Positions 1 to 11,190 are shown, counted from the stretch's first letter. The stretch is 64,000 nt of DNA from Miscanthus floridulus (GCF_019320115.1 NC_089593.1:10116386-10180385); one strand, 5' to 3'. Notes: generated from the sequence alone by a model not told the origin. Made by a program: numbers and translations.

Positions 1-105
1 CCGTTGTCGCTCTCCCTCGTAGAATCAAAGCTCCTCCTTGACGTCCGTTACTGCTCGGCAGAGAACATGCTCGCCGAGCTGAACACGGTCCGCAAGTTCA
101 ACTAG
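1..105 (+). CDS. 3' end of an unrecognised ORF inside the CACTA element
   Basis: An open frame enters the window and stops at the TAG at 103-105, giving 34 residues that end in NTVRKFN. It uses GC-rich codons, unlike the AT-rich DNA after it. Its position just inside the subterminal repeats suggests the last exon of a transposon gene, but I do not recognise the family. It could equally be a fragment of a captured host gene. Confidence 0.3.
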   Translation, partial: PLSLSLVESKLLLDVRYCSAENMLAELNTVRKFN

Positions 106-794
106 TACGGATTTGCTATAATTTTCTAACTATTTTCTAAGTTTATATTTATATATACTTTAACCTTCTTTCATGTAAATATGCAAGCTTGAAGTGATTT
201 TGAGCTCAAATTGCTTACAAATGAAAAAAACCACAATAAAGAACCATAAATATATATAGTGAACAAAATGGCATAAGAAAATGGTGAAAAATGAGAGTAT
301 GAGATTGGTAACCTTTACAACTGAAGAATCGACGGAGGAATCGAAGAAATCGATGGAGGAATCGAAGAATGGATGGAGGAACAATGGAGGGAGGGAGGAA
401 GCAAGAACACTACTGCAGTGAGCTTCAAAATGTGCTGAGCTCGGGCTCGGGGAGGAAGGAGGAGATGGCCGATTTATAAAGGGAGAATATTTAGTCCCGA
501 TTGATGGATCCAACCGGGACTAAAGGTAACTTTCCAACCCCGGGCGCAGCCACGGCACTCTCGGTTGGAGCCACCAACCGGGAGTAAAAGTATACCTTTA
601 GTCCCGGTTGGTGGCTCCAACCGGGACTAAAGGTCCCTGCCACCTCTGTTTGGCGCAGTAGCCGTTGGGCAGGGACCTTTAGTCCCAGTTGGAGCCACCA
701 ACCGGGACTAAAGGTATCTCTAGTCCCGGGCGCAAAAAATTCCGGGACTAGACCCCATTTTGGCCGAGAATCAAAGGTCTGTTCTCTACTAGTG
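1..794. mobile_element. CACTA (En/Spm) transposon, one terminal part
   Basis: The right end is a CACTA-type terminus: read on the minus strand from 794 it begins CACTAGTAGAGAACAGACC. Bases 490-760 hold subterminal repeats, TTTAGTCCCGG and its complement flanking GGTTGGTGGCTCC, in both orientations, as is usual next to CACTA termini in grasses. The other terminus lies outside the window, so the target duplication (ctc at 795-797 on this side) cannot be checked. Bases 121-490 are AT-rich and non-coding as far as I can see. Confidence 0.7.
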
Positions 795-844
795 CTCGTA
801 TGGAGAGCGGACGTGCTAGGTATGGTGCCTCGGTTGGCCCTCAT

Positions 845-874
845 ACAGAATAACTTATTCTGTGGCCAGCCACA
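845..874. repeat. Remnant of a Micron-like MITE end
   Basis: The palindromic core CAGAATAACTTATTCTG followed by tggccagccac matches the inner terminal repeat of the complete elements at 946-1212 and elsewhere. No second end is nearby, although another decayed piece is visible at about 1391-1425. It appears to be a broken copy. Confidence 0.5.
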
Positions 875-881
875 AAGTATA

Positions 882-883
<2 letters not shown>

Positions 884-945
<62 letters not shown>
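884..945. repeat. (TA)n microsatellite
   Basis: Pure TA dinucleotide tract of about 60 bp directly abutting the MITE at 946. With the tract at 1213-1286 it represents the target into which the MITE inserted. Confidence 0.95.
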
Positions 946-948
<3 letters not shown>

Positions 949-1209
949 AGAGGCTATTCAGCAGCCGGCTACAAAATAAGTTATTCTGTAGCCACCTCTA
1001 TTTACCATAATTTTATATACTAATTTACCATAATGTCAATACATATTTACGATAGTTGGGTTACTATAACACATGGGAATATTTACCATAACGTTATAGT
1101 AAACCACTTAGTAAGGAGTTACTGTAAATCTCGTAAATTAACATAGTAATTATCGTAACTCAAAGTGGCTACAGAATAAGTTATTCTGTAGCCAGCTATA
1201 GGATAGTAG

Positions 1210-1212
<3 letters not shown>
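946..1212 (+). mobile_element. Micron-like MITE, copy A
   Basis: A 267-bp non-coding element begins GGGAGAGGCTATTCAG and ends GGATAGTAGTTCT. Inner arms tgtagcc..ggctacagaataacttattctgtagccac are inverted about an AT-rich middle rich in ttaccata and taacata motifs. It is flanked on both sides by (TA)n. The same element recurs at 6969, 8028, 11910 and 12426, each time inside (TA)n. This is the behaviour described for rice Micron elements, which target TA microsatellites. The family assignment rests on that behaviour, not on a sequence comparison. Confidence 0.7.

Positions 1213-1286
<74 letters not shown>
1213..1286. repeat. (TA)n microsatellite
   Basis: Pure TA tract of about 74 bp on the right side of MITE copy A. 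Bases 1287-1489 after it are AT-rich, and I see no gene in them apart from a decayed MITE piece near 1400. Confidence 0.95.
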
Positions 1287-1289
<3 letters not shown>

Positions 1290-1659
1290 GGGAACAATCA
1301 GTTGCAAATCATAAAATGTCTATACAAAAGTGTCTCTACTTGAGGTTTATATTGCAGTGAACCAGCAGACATAATAGTCAACACTTAATCAGTATTCCGT
1401 GGCTGGCCACATAATAAGTTATATAGCATGTGCCATGTCCAAAAAATACTAATTAACAAGAAATATTTCATTCTTGCTGCAAGTTTGCCGAGCATGTATA
1501 GCAGATGAAACCGGCAGCCTCAAACTCATCGGGAAGCTAGCGCTACAAGAGCTTTGAACCGGCGGCCATTGCTATCATGGATAAGAATGTAGTAAGCTTT
1601 TAGCATATCCTCACGAGCCAAATCAGGTATCCCTTGAAGTGCTATTAGTTGCTCAGCGT

Positions 1660-2995
1660 CAGTACTAGAAATATAACATTTCGTCCCTAACATTTGTACC
1701 GGTCACATTTGGATCCGATACTAAAGGGAGCATTAGTACCGGATCCAACTTTGAGATTCTACGGAGGCCCTCTAGTACCGGTTGGTGGCTCCAACCGGTA
1801 CTAGAGGTGACCCTCTAATACCGGGTGGAGGCACCAACCGGTACTAGAGGGTCTCCCACCGCACACTTAAGATTTTTTCCGTCCCACCGCTACCCCGCAC
1901 ACCTTATCTCCTCCCACCAGTCAACGCACGCTCATTTATCTCCTCCCCGTCTCCTTGCTCCTGCCTCCTGCGCGCTCCTCTCTCTCCCCTATTGCTCCTG
2001 CCACCCCCTCCTCTCTCTCCCCTCTTTCTCTCAGTGGAGGCGGCGGAGGAGGGGGCCGACGGCAAAGAAGAGGAGGAGGGGTGGCGGGGGAGGGGGCCAG
2101 CGGCGCGGAGGAGGAGGAGGGGCCCGGGGGCACAAAGGAGGAGGAGGGCCGGCAGCGTGGAGGAGGAGGGCCGGCGGCGCGGAGGAGGAGGGACTGGGGC
2201 GCGGAGGGGGAGGAGGCCGGGGCCTTGGGCGGAGGTACACAGTAATTAGGGGGTGCTAATGCACCCTCTAATAAATGAACGGTGAATATGTTCAATTTTT
2301 CACCATATATGCACCCCAATGATTAAACTATATGCACCCAGAAGGCAAGTGCACCCTCCTCCAATTTACTCTAGCTTCGCCACTGTCGGGGGCGCGGAGG
2401 AGGAGGGGCGGCGCGGAGGAGGAGGGCCTGGGGAGCGGAGGGGGAGGAGGCAGGGGCCTGGGGTGGAGGTACATAGTAATTAGGGGGGTGCTAATGCACC
2501 CCCTAATAAATGAACGGTGAATATGTTTAATTTTTCACCATATATGCACCCAGAAGGCAAGTGCACGCCCCCTCCAATTTACTCTAGCTTCGCCACTGCC
2601 GGGGGCGCGGAGGAGGAGGGGCAGCGCGGAGGAGGAGGAGGGGGCCGGGAGCGGGGAGAAAGAGGAGGGGCGGCGGCACGGAGGAGGAGGGCTAGGGGTG
2701 CAGAGGAGGAGGGGGCCGACGGCGCGGAGGAGGAGGGCCGGCGGCGCGGAGGAGGAGGAGGGGCGGCGGGGATTGGGAGGAGGGGCAGCGGGGGCGCCGG
2801 CGGGTGTGGGTGGCGCGGGACCGGCAGGGCTAGTGGGGGATTTTTATTTTTTTTTATGTTTTAATACCCTCTAGTACCGGTTATTCCAACCGGTACTAGA
2901 GGACCCTCTCTAGTACCAGATGGTCAGTACTGGTTGCACAACCGGTATTAGAGGGGGGTTGGGAACCGATACTGGAGCTACTTTTTCTAGTAGTG
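1660..2995. mobile_element. Non-autonomous CACTA element in the DUF1618-like pseudogene
   Basis: The left end reads CAGTACTAGAAATATA, a one-base variant of CACTACTAGAAA. The right end, read on the minus strand from 2995, is CACTACTAGAAAAAGTAGC. Subterminal repeats ctctagtaccggttggtggctccaaccggtactagagg lie near both ends. The flanking triplets are cgt (1657-1659) and cat (2996-2998), a 3-bp duplication with one change. The interior is a GC-rich gcggaggaggaggg minisatellite, 2030-2230 and 2390-2820. A segment of about 120 bp (ggtgctaatgcaccc.. to ..cttcgccactg) is present twice, at about 2249-2384 and 2484-2599. No transposase is encoded. Long open frames here are low-complexity artefacts. Confidence 0.75.
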
Positions 2996-3534
2996 CATCA
3001 ACGACCACTGGTGGAGCCTCAAAGTTCATGCTGCTGCTTATGTTTAATTTGCCAACGATGCTGTACCATCATTACAAGAACTTTGACGATAATTCAAGAA
3101 ATCGGAGACCCTACAAGCAATGTGAGACCGTCTTTCCGGGTAACGGTAGGCCGATACCAGCATCATGCTGTTCACGTCGACCATTAGAACGCACTCTGTC
3201 ATGTCGCCATCGTATACTTGATAGTCCTCACACACCACAAAGCAGATGATATGGGGAACGTTCATGCTCATAACGGGGCATATACTGCAGTTGGACACGG
3301 GGAAGGCCCTCGTAAACGTCGATTGTCAGGACCTCGGTAGCGTCAACCACTGCACGCCATCAATCAACAATGCCATGTCGTCCATCCTCAGCATCCAGGT
3401 GCTGACGGTGTAGGCGTTGCGCCAAGGACATCTATTGTCGTCCTCCCCGCCGCAGCTGCAGCGAACAACGACTGCGACGTACTGCACCGTGCTGTCGACG
3501 GTGGCGTACAAGCACCTCACCGCTGGAAACTGAG

Positions 3535-4291
3535 CATTGGTTCTAGCCCTTAGTACCGGTTAATTTTTGACCCAGTGCTAATATGAGCATTAGTACCGGG
3601 TCTAACGGATAGTTTCTGAGATGCCCCCCGTGACCCCCTTTAGTACCAGTTGGGGGCTCCACCCGGTACTAATTAGTACGGGGTGGAGGCTCCACCCAGT
3701 AATAAAAACCCTCAGGCACATTAGTACCAGGTGGAAGCTCCACCCGGTACTAATGGATGACCTTTAGTACCAGGTGGAGCTCCCACCCGGTACTAAATGA
3801 GCTTCCATCCCCCCAGTACTCACTCCCATCTCCCCCACCCCCTATCTCTTATCCTCTATCTCTCTCAACTCTCTCTCAGCACCTCCTCTCCCCCTTCCTC
3901 TCCTGTGCCGTTGGCACCTCCTCTGCCTCCCCTCTTCTCCCCCCTCAGCTCGCCCCTCAGCGGCAATGAGGAGCAGCGGCGGGGTGAGGTGAGGCGGTGG
4001 CGGGCGATGGTGGGTGGGCGGTAGGAGGGTGGACGGGCGGGGGCGGCCAGACAGGCGGGGGCGACGGTGGGAGGGCGAGGGCGGCGGGAGCAGCGGTGGG
4101 AGGGAGGGGCGGCGGTGGGAAGGTGGGAGGGCGGTGGGGGCCGGTGGCGGGAGCCGGCCGGGGGATTTTATTTTTTTAAAAAAAAAATCCTTTTAGTTCC
4201 AGTTATTTCAACCGGTACTAAAATACCGAACTAGTAATACCGGTTGCGCAACCGGTACTAAAGAGGTTCCCAACTGGTATTCCTAGCGGTG
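3535..4291. mobile_element. Non-autonomous CACTA-like element, second insertion
   Basis: About 757 bp carrying many copies of ttagtaccggg/ccggtactaa separated by tggaggctccaccc near both ends, with a GC-rich ggtgggaggg core at 3960-4160. The ends are degenerate: cattggttctagccctt on the left and, on the minus strand, caccgctaggaataccag on the right. The flanking triplets do not match, so the borders are approximate. The borders are supported by the way the DUF1618-like reading frame resumes on either side. Confidence 0.6.
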
Positions 4292-4792
4292 CCTATCATA
4301 GTGGAACTAACCCTACTGGAGGTGGAGCGTAGCGCAGCACGGGCCTGTCCCTCAGGTCGGACACGTCGTAGAACACCTCCCGTCCCATTTGCAGATCGGA
4401 GCAGAGCACGAGGAGCTTGGCCTCCTTCGGCACCATCACATCTCCGTATCACCGCCCCTGCGCTGCCAACCGGAGCTCAGCTATTTCCGGCGGCAAGTCG
4501 TCACCCACTTCCACCATCCGAAGCCCCGCCAGAATGAGCTCGTCCTCGCCGCAGCTCACAACAATTGTGAGGGATTGATTCTGACCACAATGGTTCCCTG
4601 CCACGTGCTCATCCAGCAGAAAATTTTGCGATATATGGTATATAACAAAATTAAACCAGACCTGATACTCATCCCACAAAAGCGTATATAGTTCAAACTG
4701 AAAGATCGTTTCACGTTCAAAAATTTAATTAACTAAAGACAAGTATTAAAAGCATATTTCAAGCATGCATGTCTTGCACAAAGAGTGTTGTT

Positions 4793-5470
4793 GGAATCAT
4801 GCTTCTGTAGCCTTAATCTCCATCAAGAGCCAATCCTTCCTCAAATTCTTCGGGAGGCCCAAGAGAGATTTGAACCGGCGGCCATTGTCCTCGCTAAGAA
4901 TGCTATAGCCTTCAGCATATCATCACGATCCAAGCCATAGCGTGGGATATCGAGAAATGCCGCCAAGACTGCCGACTCTTGCATTCCAGGCTCGTCCGGC
5001 AACTTGCAACCCTGCTGAATTCACGGTATCATTTGTTTCCAGCTCATCGATGACAACAACGGGTGATGATGGAATCATGTCCATATGGCCTTCTCTTGAT
5101 GACGATGCACTGTTTCTGATTCTTTGATTACAACCAAAGTAGCAAGAAACCCTACTGGGAATTAGTCGTCCGTAAAAGCAAAGGCATTGTCCAGCAGATT
5201 GTCGAGAAACTGAGAGTAGAGCTTTTCTCCTAGTGTCAACAAAGATCAGCCACTGTCTCGTCGCCGCCATCTACATGGTAGCACTCGCACAGGATAAAGC
5301 AGATGATATGGGGGTCGTCCAAGCTCAGGATAGGATGAATTAGTGGGACGCGCGGGAGGCCCTCGATCATATAGGCATTAAGAGCCCAGAGCTCCGTGGC
5401 ATCAACCATGCCGTCCATCTCCCACACCATGCCATCAATCCGCAGTGTCCAGGTATTAATGGTGTAGGCA

Positions 5471-5471
<1 letters not shown>
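4793..5471 (-). pseudogene. DUF1618-like grass gene, copy 2, 5'-truncated
   Basis: On the minus strand the frame from 5471 reads NTWTLRIDGMVWEMDG, ATELWALNAY, EGLPRV, then DDPHIICFILCE. After a frameshift it continues WLIFVDTRRKALLSV. The C-terminus EDNGRRFKSLLGLPKN..KDWLLMEIKATEA stops near 4793. This is the most readable part of the family in the window. The 5' part is missing: the gene is cut at the (TA)n tract where the GH3 array begins. At least one frameshift (about 5270) and stops near 4930 make it non-functional. Bases 4680-4792 are its 3' flank, with nothing else recognised. Confidence 0.55.

Positions 5472-5510
<39 letters not shown>
5472..5510. repeat. (TA)n microsatellite at the array border
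   Basis: TA tract between the truncated DUF1618-like gene and the first array linker. It probably marks the recombination point where array and neighbouring sequence were joined (inference). Confidence 0.9.
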
Positions 5511-5513
<3 letters not shown>

Positions 5514-5622
5514 TAGGAGTATAAAGCTAACCTTCACATCTAGGCATCTAGCTAACGCTCCAGTCTAGCTAGTGTCATTCCCAAAAAAAAGTCTACCTAG
5601 TGTCCACAGTTTGTGTATGGAA

Positions 5623-5624
<2 letters not shown>
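5511..5624 (+). promoter_or_regulatory. Array linker with TATAAAG motif (candidate core promoter), first of about 20
   Basis: A conserved stretch of about 115 bp begins GTAGGAGTATAAAGCTAACC. It continues cacatctaggcatctagctaacgc, contains the pair tctagctagtgtcatt..A(7-11)..gtctagctagtgtcc, and ends tttgtgtttggaagtata just before (TA)n and a GH3 unit. TATAAAG fits a plant TATA box, so it may be the ancestral GH3 promoter and leader; nothing shows it is active. Further copies start near 6735, 8391, 9270, 10199, 11066, 12223, 13504, 14485, 15354, 16640 (5'-truncated), 17483, 18356, 19312, 20270, 21135, 22000, 22940, 23900 (truncated) and 24035. Confidence 0.45.

Positions 5625-5702
<78 letters not shown>
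5625..5702. repeat. (TA)n microsatellite
   Basis: Pure TA tract between the first linker and the solo LTR at 5703. With the tract at 6011-6069 it was one tract before the LTR element inserted. Confidence 0.95.
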
Positions 5703-5707
<5 letters not shown>

Positions 5708-6006
5708 GAGTTGTTCCAAATTCACTCCAGAATATAGGCCAGGCTTCTGACGGAGCGAAGCGGAGGCCCGTCGCCGGAGGCTTGGGCCGGAGCGTAGCGG
5801 TATATACACCCTTGCTAGGGTTTCGTGGAGACTTAATTCTCTTGTAAGCCGCCATAGGCGTGTAACCCAAAACTCTTGAGATAGTGAGATTGTTGCTGGC
5901 TGGTGCCCGTGGTTTTTCCCCTTCACATCGGAGGGGTTTTCCACGTTAAATCGTGTGTCTCCTCTGTGGCTTGATTCTTTACTTCATATTCCTATACGTC
6001 GTTCAT

Positions 6007-6010
<4 letters not shown>
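5703..6010 (+). mobile_element. Solo LTR (small Copia-like or TRIM-type) inside (TA)n
   Basis: A 308-bp segment begins TGTTGGAGTTGTTCC and ends CGTTCATAACA, so it has TG...CA ends. It contains ttgtaagccgcc and the aggggttttccacgtt block seen near Copia-type LTR ends. The flanks are tatat on both sides, which fits a 5-bp duplication but is uninformative inside TA repeats. No internal region, primer-binding site or second LTR is present. Confidence 0.6.

Positions 6011-6069
<59 letters not shown>
6011..6069. repeat. (TA)n microsatellite preceding GH3 unit 1
   Basis: TA tract running straight into the leader ATGGCTGATATGACTGAC of unit 1. Most array units have the same (TA)n-leader junction. Confidence 0.95.
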
Positions 6070-6074
<5 letters not shown>

Positions 6075-6719
6075 TGATATGACTGACGACGTGCCGAAGA
6101 ACACGGCGCCGCACCCTAGAGCCCAGCCCACTCGCCGGCGACGGAGGACATGGCGGCAGAGATGATGCTCGAGTCCATCAAGGAGATGATCACTAACGTG
6201 GACGCCGTTCAGGAGCGGGGGCTGGCGGACATCCTCGCCCGCAACGGCGACGCCGAGTACCTTGCGAAATGTGGCCTCGCCGGCGCCGGTGCTTCCGACC
6301 GAGCCACTTTCCGTGCCAAGGTGCCCGTGGCCTCGTCGGCGCCGGCACGTCGGACGGCGAGCCCAAGCTGATCCCTGCCGTGAAGGATGAGGTCGACCAC
6401 CGCATGCTACTCCACAGCCTCGTCATGGCAGTCATGAACCAGTAACACTTCATCATCATGAGTTGCTTAATTTTGCACCCGATCGATTTATTTTATTTTA
6501 TTTGCATGATGATCGATCGAGCTGCCTGCGTTCGGGTACGGCCTCGTCCGCGCGGTCTCCTTCTTACAGCACAACTAGGGCCACCTCGCCGACGACACTG
6601 AAGCCGGCGCGCTCGTGGGCCAGCACATCACCGAATTGGACCGGTCGGCCCTCCAGTTGCCGACATGGTACATATGGGTTGTTTTGGCTAGTGTCGGCTG
6701 CCACGTAGTCCTGTCAACT
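6070..6719 (+). pseudogene. GH3 fragment, array unit 1 (type II, internal deletion)
   Basis: The leader is ATGGCTGATATGACTGAC and the coding start is the ATG at 6150. The N-terminal GH3 exon reads [43 protein letters not shown]. That matches the start of acyl-acid-amido synthetases, where the family has TTNVDxVQxxVLxxIL. After KVPV a deletion of about 110 bp joins straight to the [12 protein letters not shown] codons in another frame. The same deletion is found in unit 6. The second piece at 6520-6690 (GYGLVRAVSFLQ..LADD) has the tryptophan of the FLQxNW motif changed to TAG. GH3 enzymes are about 600 residues; this cannot make one. Confidence 0.85.
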
Positions 6720-6848
6720 ACTATATATATATATGTATGTAGGAGTACAAAGCTAACCTTCACATCTAGGCATCTAGCTAACGCTCAAGTCTAGCTAGTG
6801 TCATTCACAAAAAAAAGTCTACCTAGTGTCCATAGTTTGTGTTTGTAA

Positions 6849-7235
<387 letters not shown>

Positions 7236-7250
7236 TATATATATATATAT

Positions 7251-7981
7251 ATGTCGGATATGACTGACGACGTGCTGAAGAACACAGCGCCGCACCCAAG
7301 AGCCTAGCCTACTTGCCGGCGACGGATGATATGGCGGCAGAGATGATGCTCGAGTCCATCGAGGAGATGACCACTAACGTGGACGCCGTTCAGGAGTGGG
7401 GGCTGGCGGACATCTTCGACCGCAACGGCGACGCCGAGTACCTTGCGAAATGTGGCCTCGCCGGCGCCGGCGCTTCCGACCGAGCCACTTTCCGTGCCAA
7501 GGTGCCCATGGTGACGTACGACGACTTGAAGCCGTACATCCTTCGCATCGCCAACGGCGATAGGTCGCCCATCCTGTCAGGCTCCGTGCACCCCATTTCC
7601 GAGTTCATCGTCAGCTCCGGCACGTCGGACGGCGAGCACAAGCTGATCCCGGCCGCGAAGGATGAGGTCGACCGCCGCATGCTACTCCACAGCCTCGTCA
7701 TGGCAGTCATGAACCAGTAACACTTCATCATCATGAGTTGCTTAATTCTGCACCCGATCGATTTATTTTATTTTATTTGCATGATGATTGATCGAGCTGC
7801 CTGCGTTTGGGTACGGCCTCGCTCGCGCGGTCTCCTTCCTGCAGCGCTACTAGGACCACCTCGCCGACGACATAGAAGCTGGCGCGCTAGTAGGTCCCGA
7901 ATTTGACCTGTCGGCCCTCCGGTTGCCCATAGGGCACATATGGGTTGTTTTGGCTGGTGTCGGCTGCCACGTAGTCATATC

Positions 7982-7983
<2 letters not shown>
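7251..7983 (+). pseudogene. GH3 fragment, array unit 2 (type I, N-terminal frame open)
   Basis: The ATG at 7331 opens a frame to 7720 without a stop: [69 protein letters not shown], ending VMNQ-TAA. This covers GH3 residues of about 20-150 and includes the conserved SSGTSxGexK nucleotide-binding loop (motif I of the family). One change is local: LARNG has become FDRNG. The second piece at 7795-7950 contains YAG in place of the tryptophan codon. It lacks the GH3 centre and C-terminus. Confidence 0.85.

Positions 7984-7985
<2 letters not shown>

Positions 7986-8027
<42 letters not shown>
7986..8027. repeat. (TA)n microsatellite
   Basis: TA tract of about 42 bp between GH3 unit 2 and MITE copy C. 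Confidence 0.95.
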
Positions 8028-8394
<367 letters not shown>

Positions 8395-8516
8395 GGAGTA
8401 TAAAGCTAACCTTCACATCTAGGCATCTAGCTAACGCTCAAGTCTAGCTAGTGTCATTCTTAAAAAAAAAAGTCTAGCTAGTGTCCATAGTTTGTGTTTG
8501 GAAGTATATATATATA

Positions 8517-9260
8517 GGGCGGATATGACTGACGACGTGCCGAAGAACACAGCGCCGCACCCCAGAGCCTAGCCTACTTACCGGCGACGGAGGACATGGC
8601 GGCAGAGATGATGCTCGAGTCCATCGAGGAGATGACCACTAACGTGGACGCCGTTCAGGAGCGGGGGCTGGCGGACATCCTCGCCCGCAACGGCGACGCC
8701 GAGTACCTTACGAAATGTGGCTTCACCGGCACCGGCGCTTCTGACCGAGCCACTTTCCGTGCCAAGGTGCCATGGCGACGTACGACGACTTGAAGCAGTA
8801 CATCCTTCGCATCGCCAACGGCGACAAGTCGCCCATCCTGTCAGGCTCCGTGCACCCCATTTCCGAGTTCATCGTCAGCTCCGGCACGTCGGACGGCGAG
8901 CCCAAGCTGATCCCTGCCGTGAAGGATGAGGTCGACCGCTGCATGCTACTCCACGGCCTCGTCATGGCAGTCATGAACCAGTGACACTTCATCATCATGA
9001 GTTGCTTAATTTTGCACCAGATTGATTTATTTTATTTTATTTGCATGATGATCGATCGAGCTGCCTGCGTTCGGGTACGGCCTCGTCCGCGCGGTCTCCT
9101 TCCTGCAGCGCAACTGGGGCCACCTCGCCGACGACATCGAAGCTGGCGCGCTCGTAGGTCGTGATATCACCGAATTGGACCTATGGGCCCTCCTGTTGCC
9201 GACAGGGCACATATGGGTTGTTTTGGCTGGTGTTGGCTGCCACGTAGTCCTGTCAACTAC
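8517..9260 (+). pseudogene. GH3 fragment, array unit 3 (type I, frameshifted)
   Basis: The leader lost its first ATG (agggcggatatg). The frame from the ATG at 8596 runs well to AKVP, where ggtgcccatggcg has become ggtgccatggcg. This one-base loss near 8770 shifts the frame. The shifted frame from 8772 remains open to VMNQ-TGA at 8984, and the stop is TGA instead of the usual TAA. The second piece (9070-9215) keeps the tryptophan codon: FLQRNWGHLADDIEAGAL, one of only a few units that do. Confidence 0.85.
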
Positions 9261-9385
9261 TATATATATATGTATGTAGAAGTATAAAGCTAACATTCAC
9301 ATCTAGGCATCTAGCTAACGCTCAAGTCTAGCTAGTGTCATTCGCAAAACAAAAAGTCTAGCTAGTGTCCTTAGTTTGTGTTTGG

Positions 9386-9389
<4 letters not shown>

Positions 9390-9455
<66 letters not shown>
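9390..9455. repeat. (TA)n microsatellite
   Basis: TA tract between linker 4 and the leader of unit 4. Confidence 0.95.
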
Positions 9456-9459
<4 letters not shown>

Positions 9460-10187
9460 TTGATATGACAGACGATGTGCCGAAGAACACGGCGCCGCAC
9501 CCTAGAGCCCAGCCCACTCGCCGGCGATGGAGGACATGGCGGCAGAGATGATGCTCGAGTCCATCAAGGAGATGACCACTAACGTGGACGCCGTTCAGTA
9601 GCGGGGGCTGGCGGACATCCTCGCCCGCAACGGCGACGCCGAGTACCTTGCGAAATGTGGCCTCGCCGGCGCCGGTGCTTCCGACCGAGCCACTTTCCGT
9701 GCCAAGGTGCCCATGGCGACATGCGACGACTTGAAGCCATACATCCATCGCATCACCAACGGCGACAGGTCGCCCATCCTGTCAGGCTCCGTGCACCCCA
9801 TTTTCGAGTTCATCGTCAGCTCCGGCACGTCGGACAGTGAGCCCAAGCTGATCCCTGGCGTGAAGGATGAGGTCGACCGCTGCATGCTACTCCACAGCCT
9901 CGTCATGAACCAGTAACACTTCATCATCATGAGTTGCTTAATATTGCACCCGATCGACTTATTTTATTTTATTTTATTGATGATCGATCGAGCTGCCTGT
10001 GTTCGGGTACGGCCTCGTTCACGCGGTCTCCTTCCTACAGCGCAACTAGGGCCACCTCGCCGACGACATCGAAGCTGGCGCGTTCATAGGCCAGCACATC
10101 ACCGAGACCTGTCGGCCCTCCAGTTGCCGACAGGGTACATATGGGTTGTATTGGCTGGTGTCGGCTGCCACGTAGTCCTATCAACTA
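9456..10187 (+). pseudogene. GH3 fragment, array unit 4 (type II, early stop)
   Basis: From the ATG at 9536 the frame stops at the TAG at about 9598, where VQER became VQ-stop-R. The rest is type [42 protein letters not shown]. It ends MNQ-TAA with a 9-bp in-frame deletion that removes codons just before VMNQ, a deletion also seen in units 7 and 9. The second piece carries TAG at the tryptophan position. Confidence 0.85.
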
Positions 10188-10315
10188 CTATATATATGTA
10201 TGTAGGAGTATAAAGCTAACCTTCACATCTAGGCATCTAGCTAACGCTCAAGTCTAGCTAGTGTCATTCGCAAAAAAAAAAGTCTAGCTAGTGTCCATAG
10301 TTTGTATATATATAT

Positions 10316-11050
10316 ATGGCGGATATGACTGACGACGTGCCGAACAACATAGCGCCGCACCCCAGAGGCTAGCCTACTTGCCGGCGATGGAGGACATGGC
10401 GGCAGAGATGATGCTCGAATCCATCGAGGAGATGACCACTAACGTGGACGCCGTTCAGGCGCGGGGGCTGGCGGACATCCGCGCCCGCAACGGCGACACC
10501 AAGTACCTTGCGAAATGTGGCCTCGCCGGCGCCGGCGCTTATGACCGAGCCACTTTCCGTGCCAAGGTGCCCATGGTGACGTACGACGACTTGAAGCCGT
10601 ACATCCTTCGCATCGCCAACGGCGACAGGTCGCCCATCCTGTCAGGCTCTGTGCACCCGATTTCCGAGTTCATCGTCAGCTCCGGCACGTCGGACGGCGA
10701 GCCCAAGCTGATCCCTGCCATGAAGGATGAGGTCGACCGCCGCATGCTACTCCACAGCCTCGTCCTGACAGTCATGAGCCAGTAACACTTCATCATCCTG
10801 AGTTGCTTAATTTTGCACCCGATCGATTTATTTTATTTTATTTGCATGATGATCGATCGAGCTACCTGCGTTCGGGTATGACCTCGTCCGCGCGGTCTCC
10901 TTCCTGCAGCGCAACTGGGGCCACCTCGCCGACGACATCGAAGCTGGCGCACTGATGTCACCGAATTGGACCTATCGGCCCTCCTGTTGCCGACAGGGCA
11001 CATATGGGTTCTTTTGGCTGGTGCTGGCTGCCACGTAGTCCTATCAACTA
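10316..11050 (+). pseudogene. GH3 fragment, array unit 5 (type I, N-terminal frame open)
   Basis: Two in-frame ATGs are present (10387 and 10396). The frame is open to 10785 and ends VMSQ-TAA. It has [26 protein letters not shown] and [14 protein letters not shown]. The ARG, IRARN and AYDRAT changes are shared with units 8 and 10, so these three form one lineage. The second piece (10880-11010) keeps FLQRNWGHLADDIEAGAL. Confidence 0.85.
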
Positions 11051-11190
11051 CTATATATATATATATGTAGGAGTATAAAGCTAACCTTCACATCTAGGCA
11101 TCTAACTAACGCTCAAGTCTAGCTAGTGTCATTCCCAAAAAAAAGTCTACCTAGTGTCCACAGTTTGTGTTTGGAAGTATATATATATAA

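Larger units (their letters stand above)
1490..4679 (-). pseudogene. DUF1618-like grass gene, copy 1, split by two CACTA elements
   Basis: Read on the minus strand, the N-terminal part lies at 4679-4292 (PKEAKLLVLCSD, then GREVFYDVSDLRDRPVL, then RYAPPP). The middle lies at 3534-2996 (WRNAYTVSTWMLRMDDMA, VPHIICFVVCEDY, LVSAYRYPERR) and the C-terminal tail at 1659-1490. The order TWxLxxD, DxPHIICFxVCE, then SxYRYPEGR is what I know from grass DUF1618 proteins. Function is unknown for the family. Two non-autonomous CACTA elements (3535-4291 and 1660-2995) interrupt it, and frameshifts and stops occur near 4440, 3330 and 3290, so it is dead. A second, less interrupted copy follows at 4793-5471. 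The family name is moderately certain; the gene structure and interruptions are visible directly. Confidence 0.55.

Noticed and set aside
1825..2864. GC-rich open frames with glycine, arginine and glutamate runs
   Set aside because: They are produced by the gcggaggaggaggg minisatellite inside a non-autonomous CACTA element.
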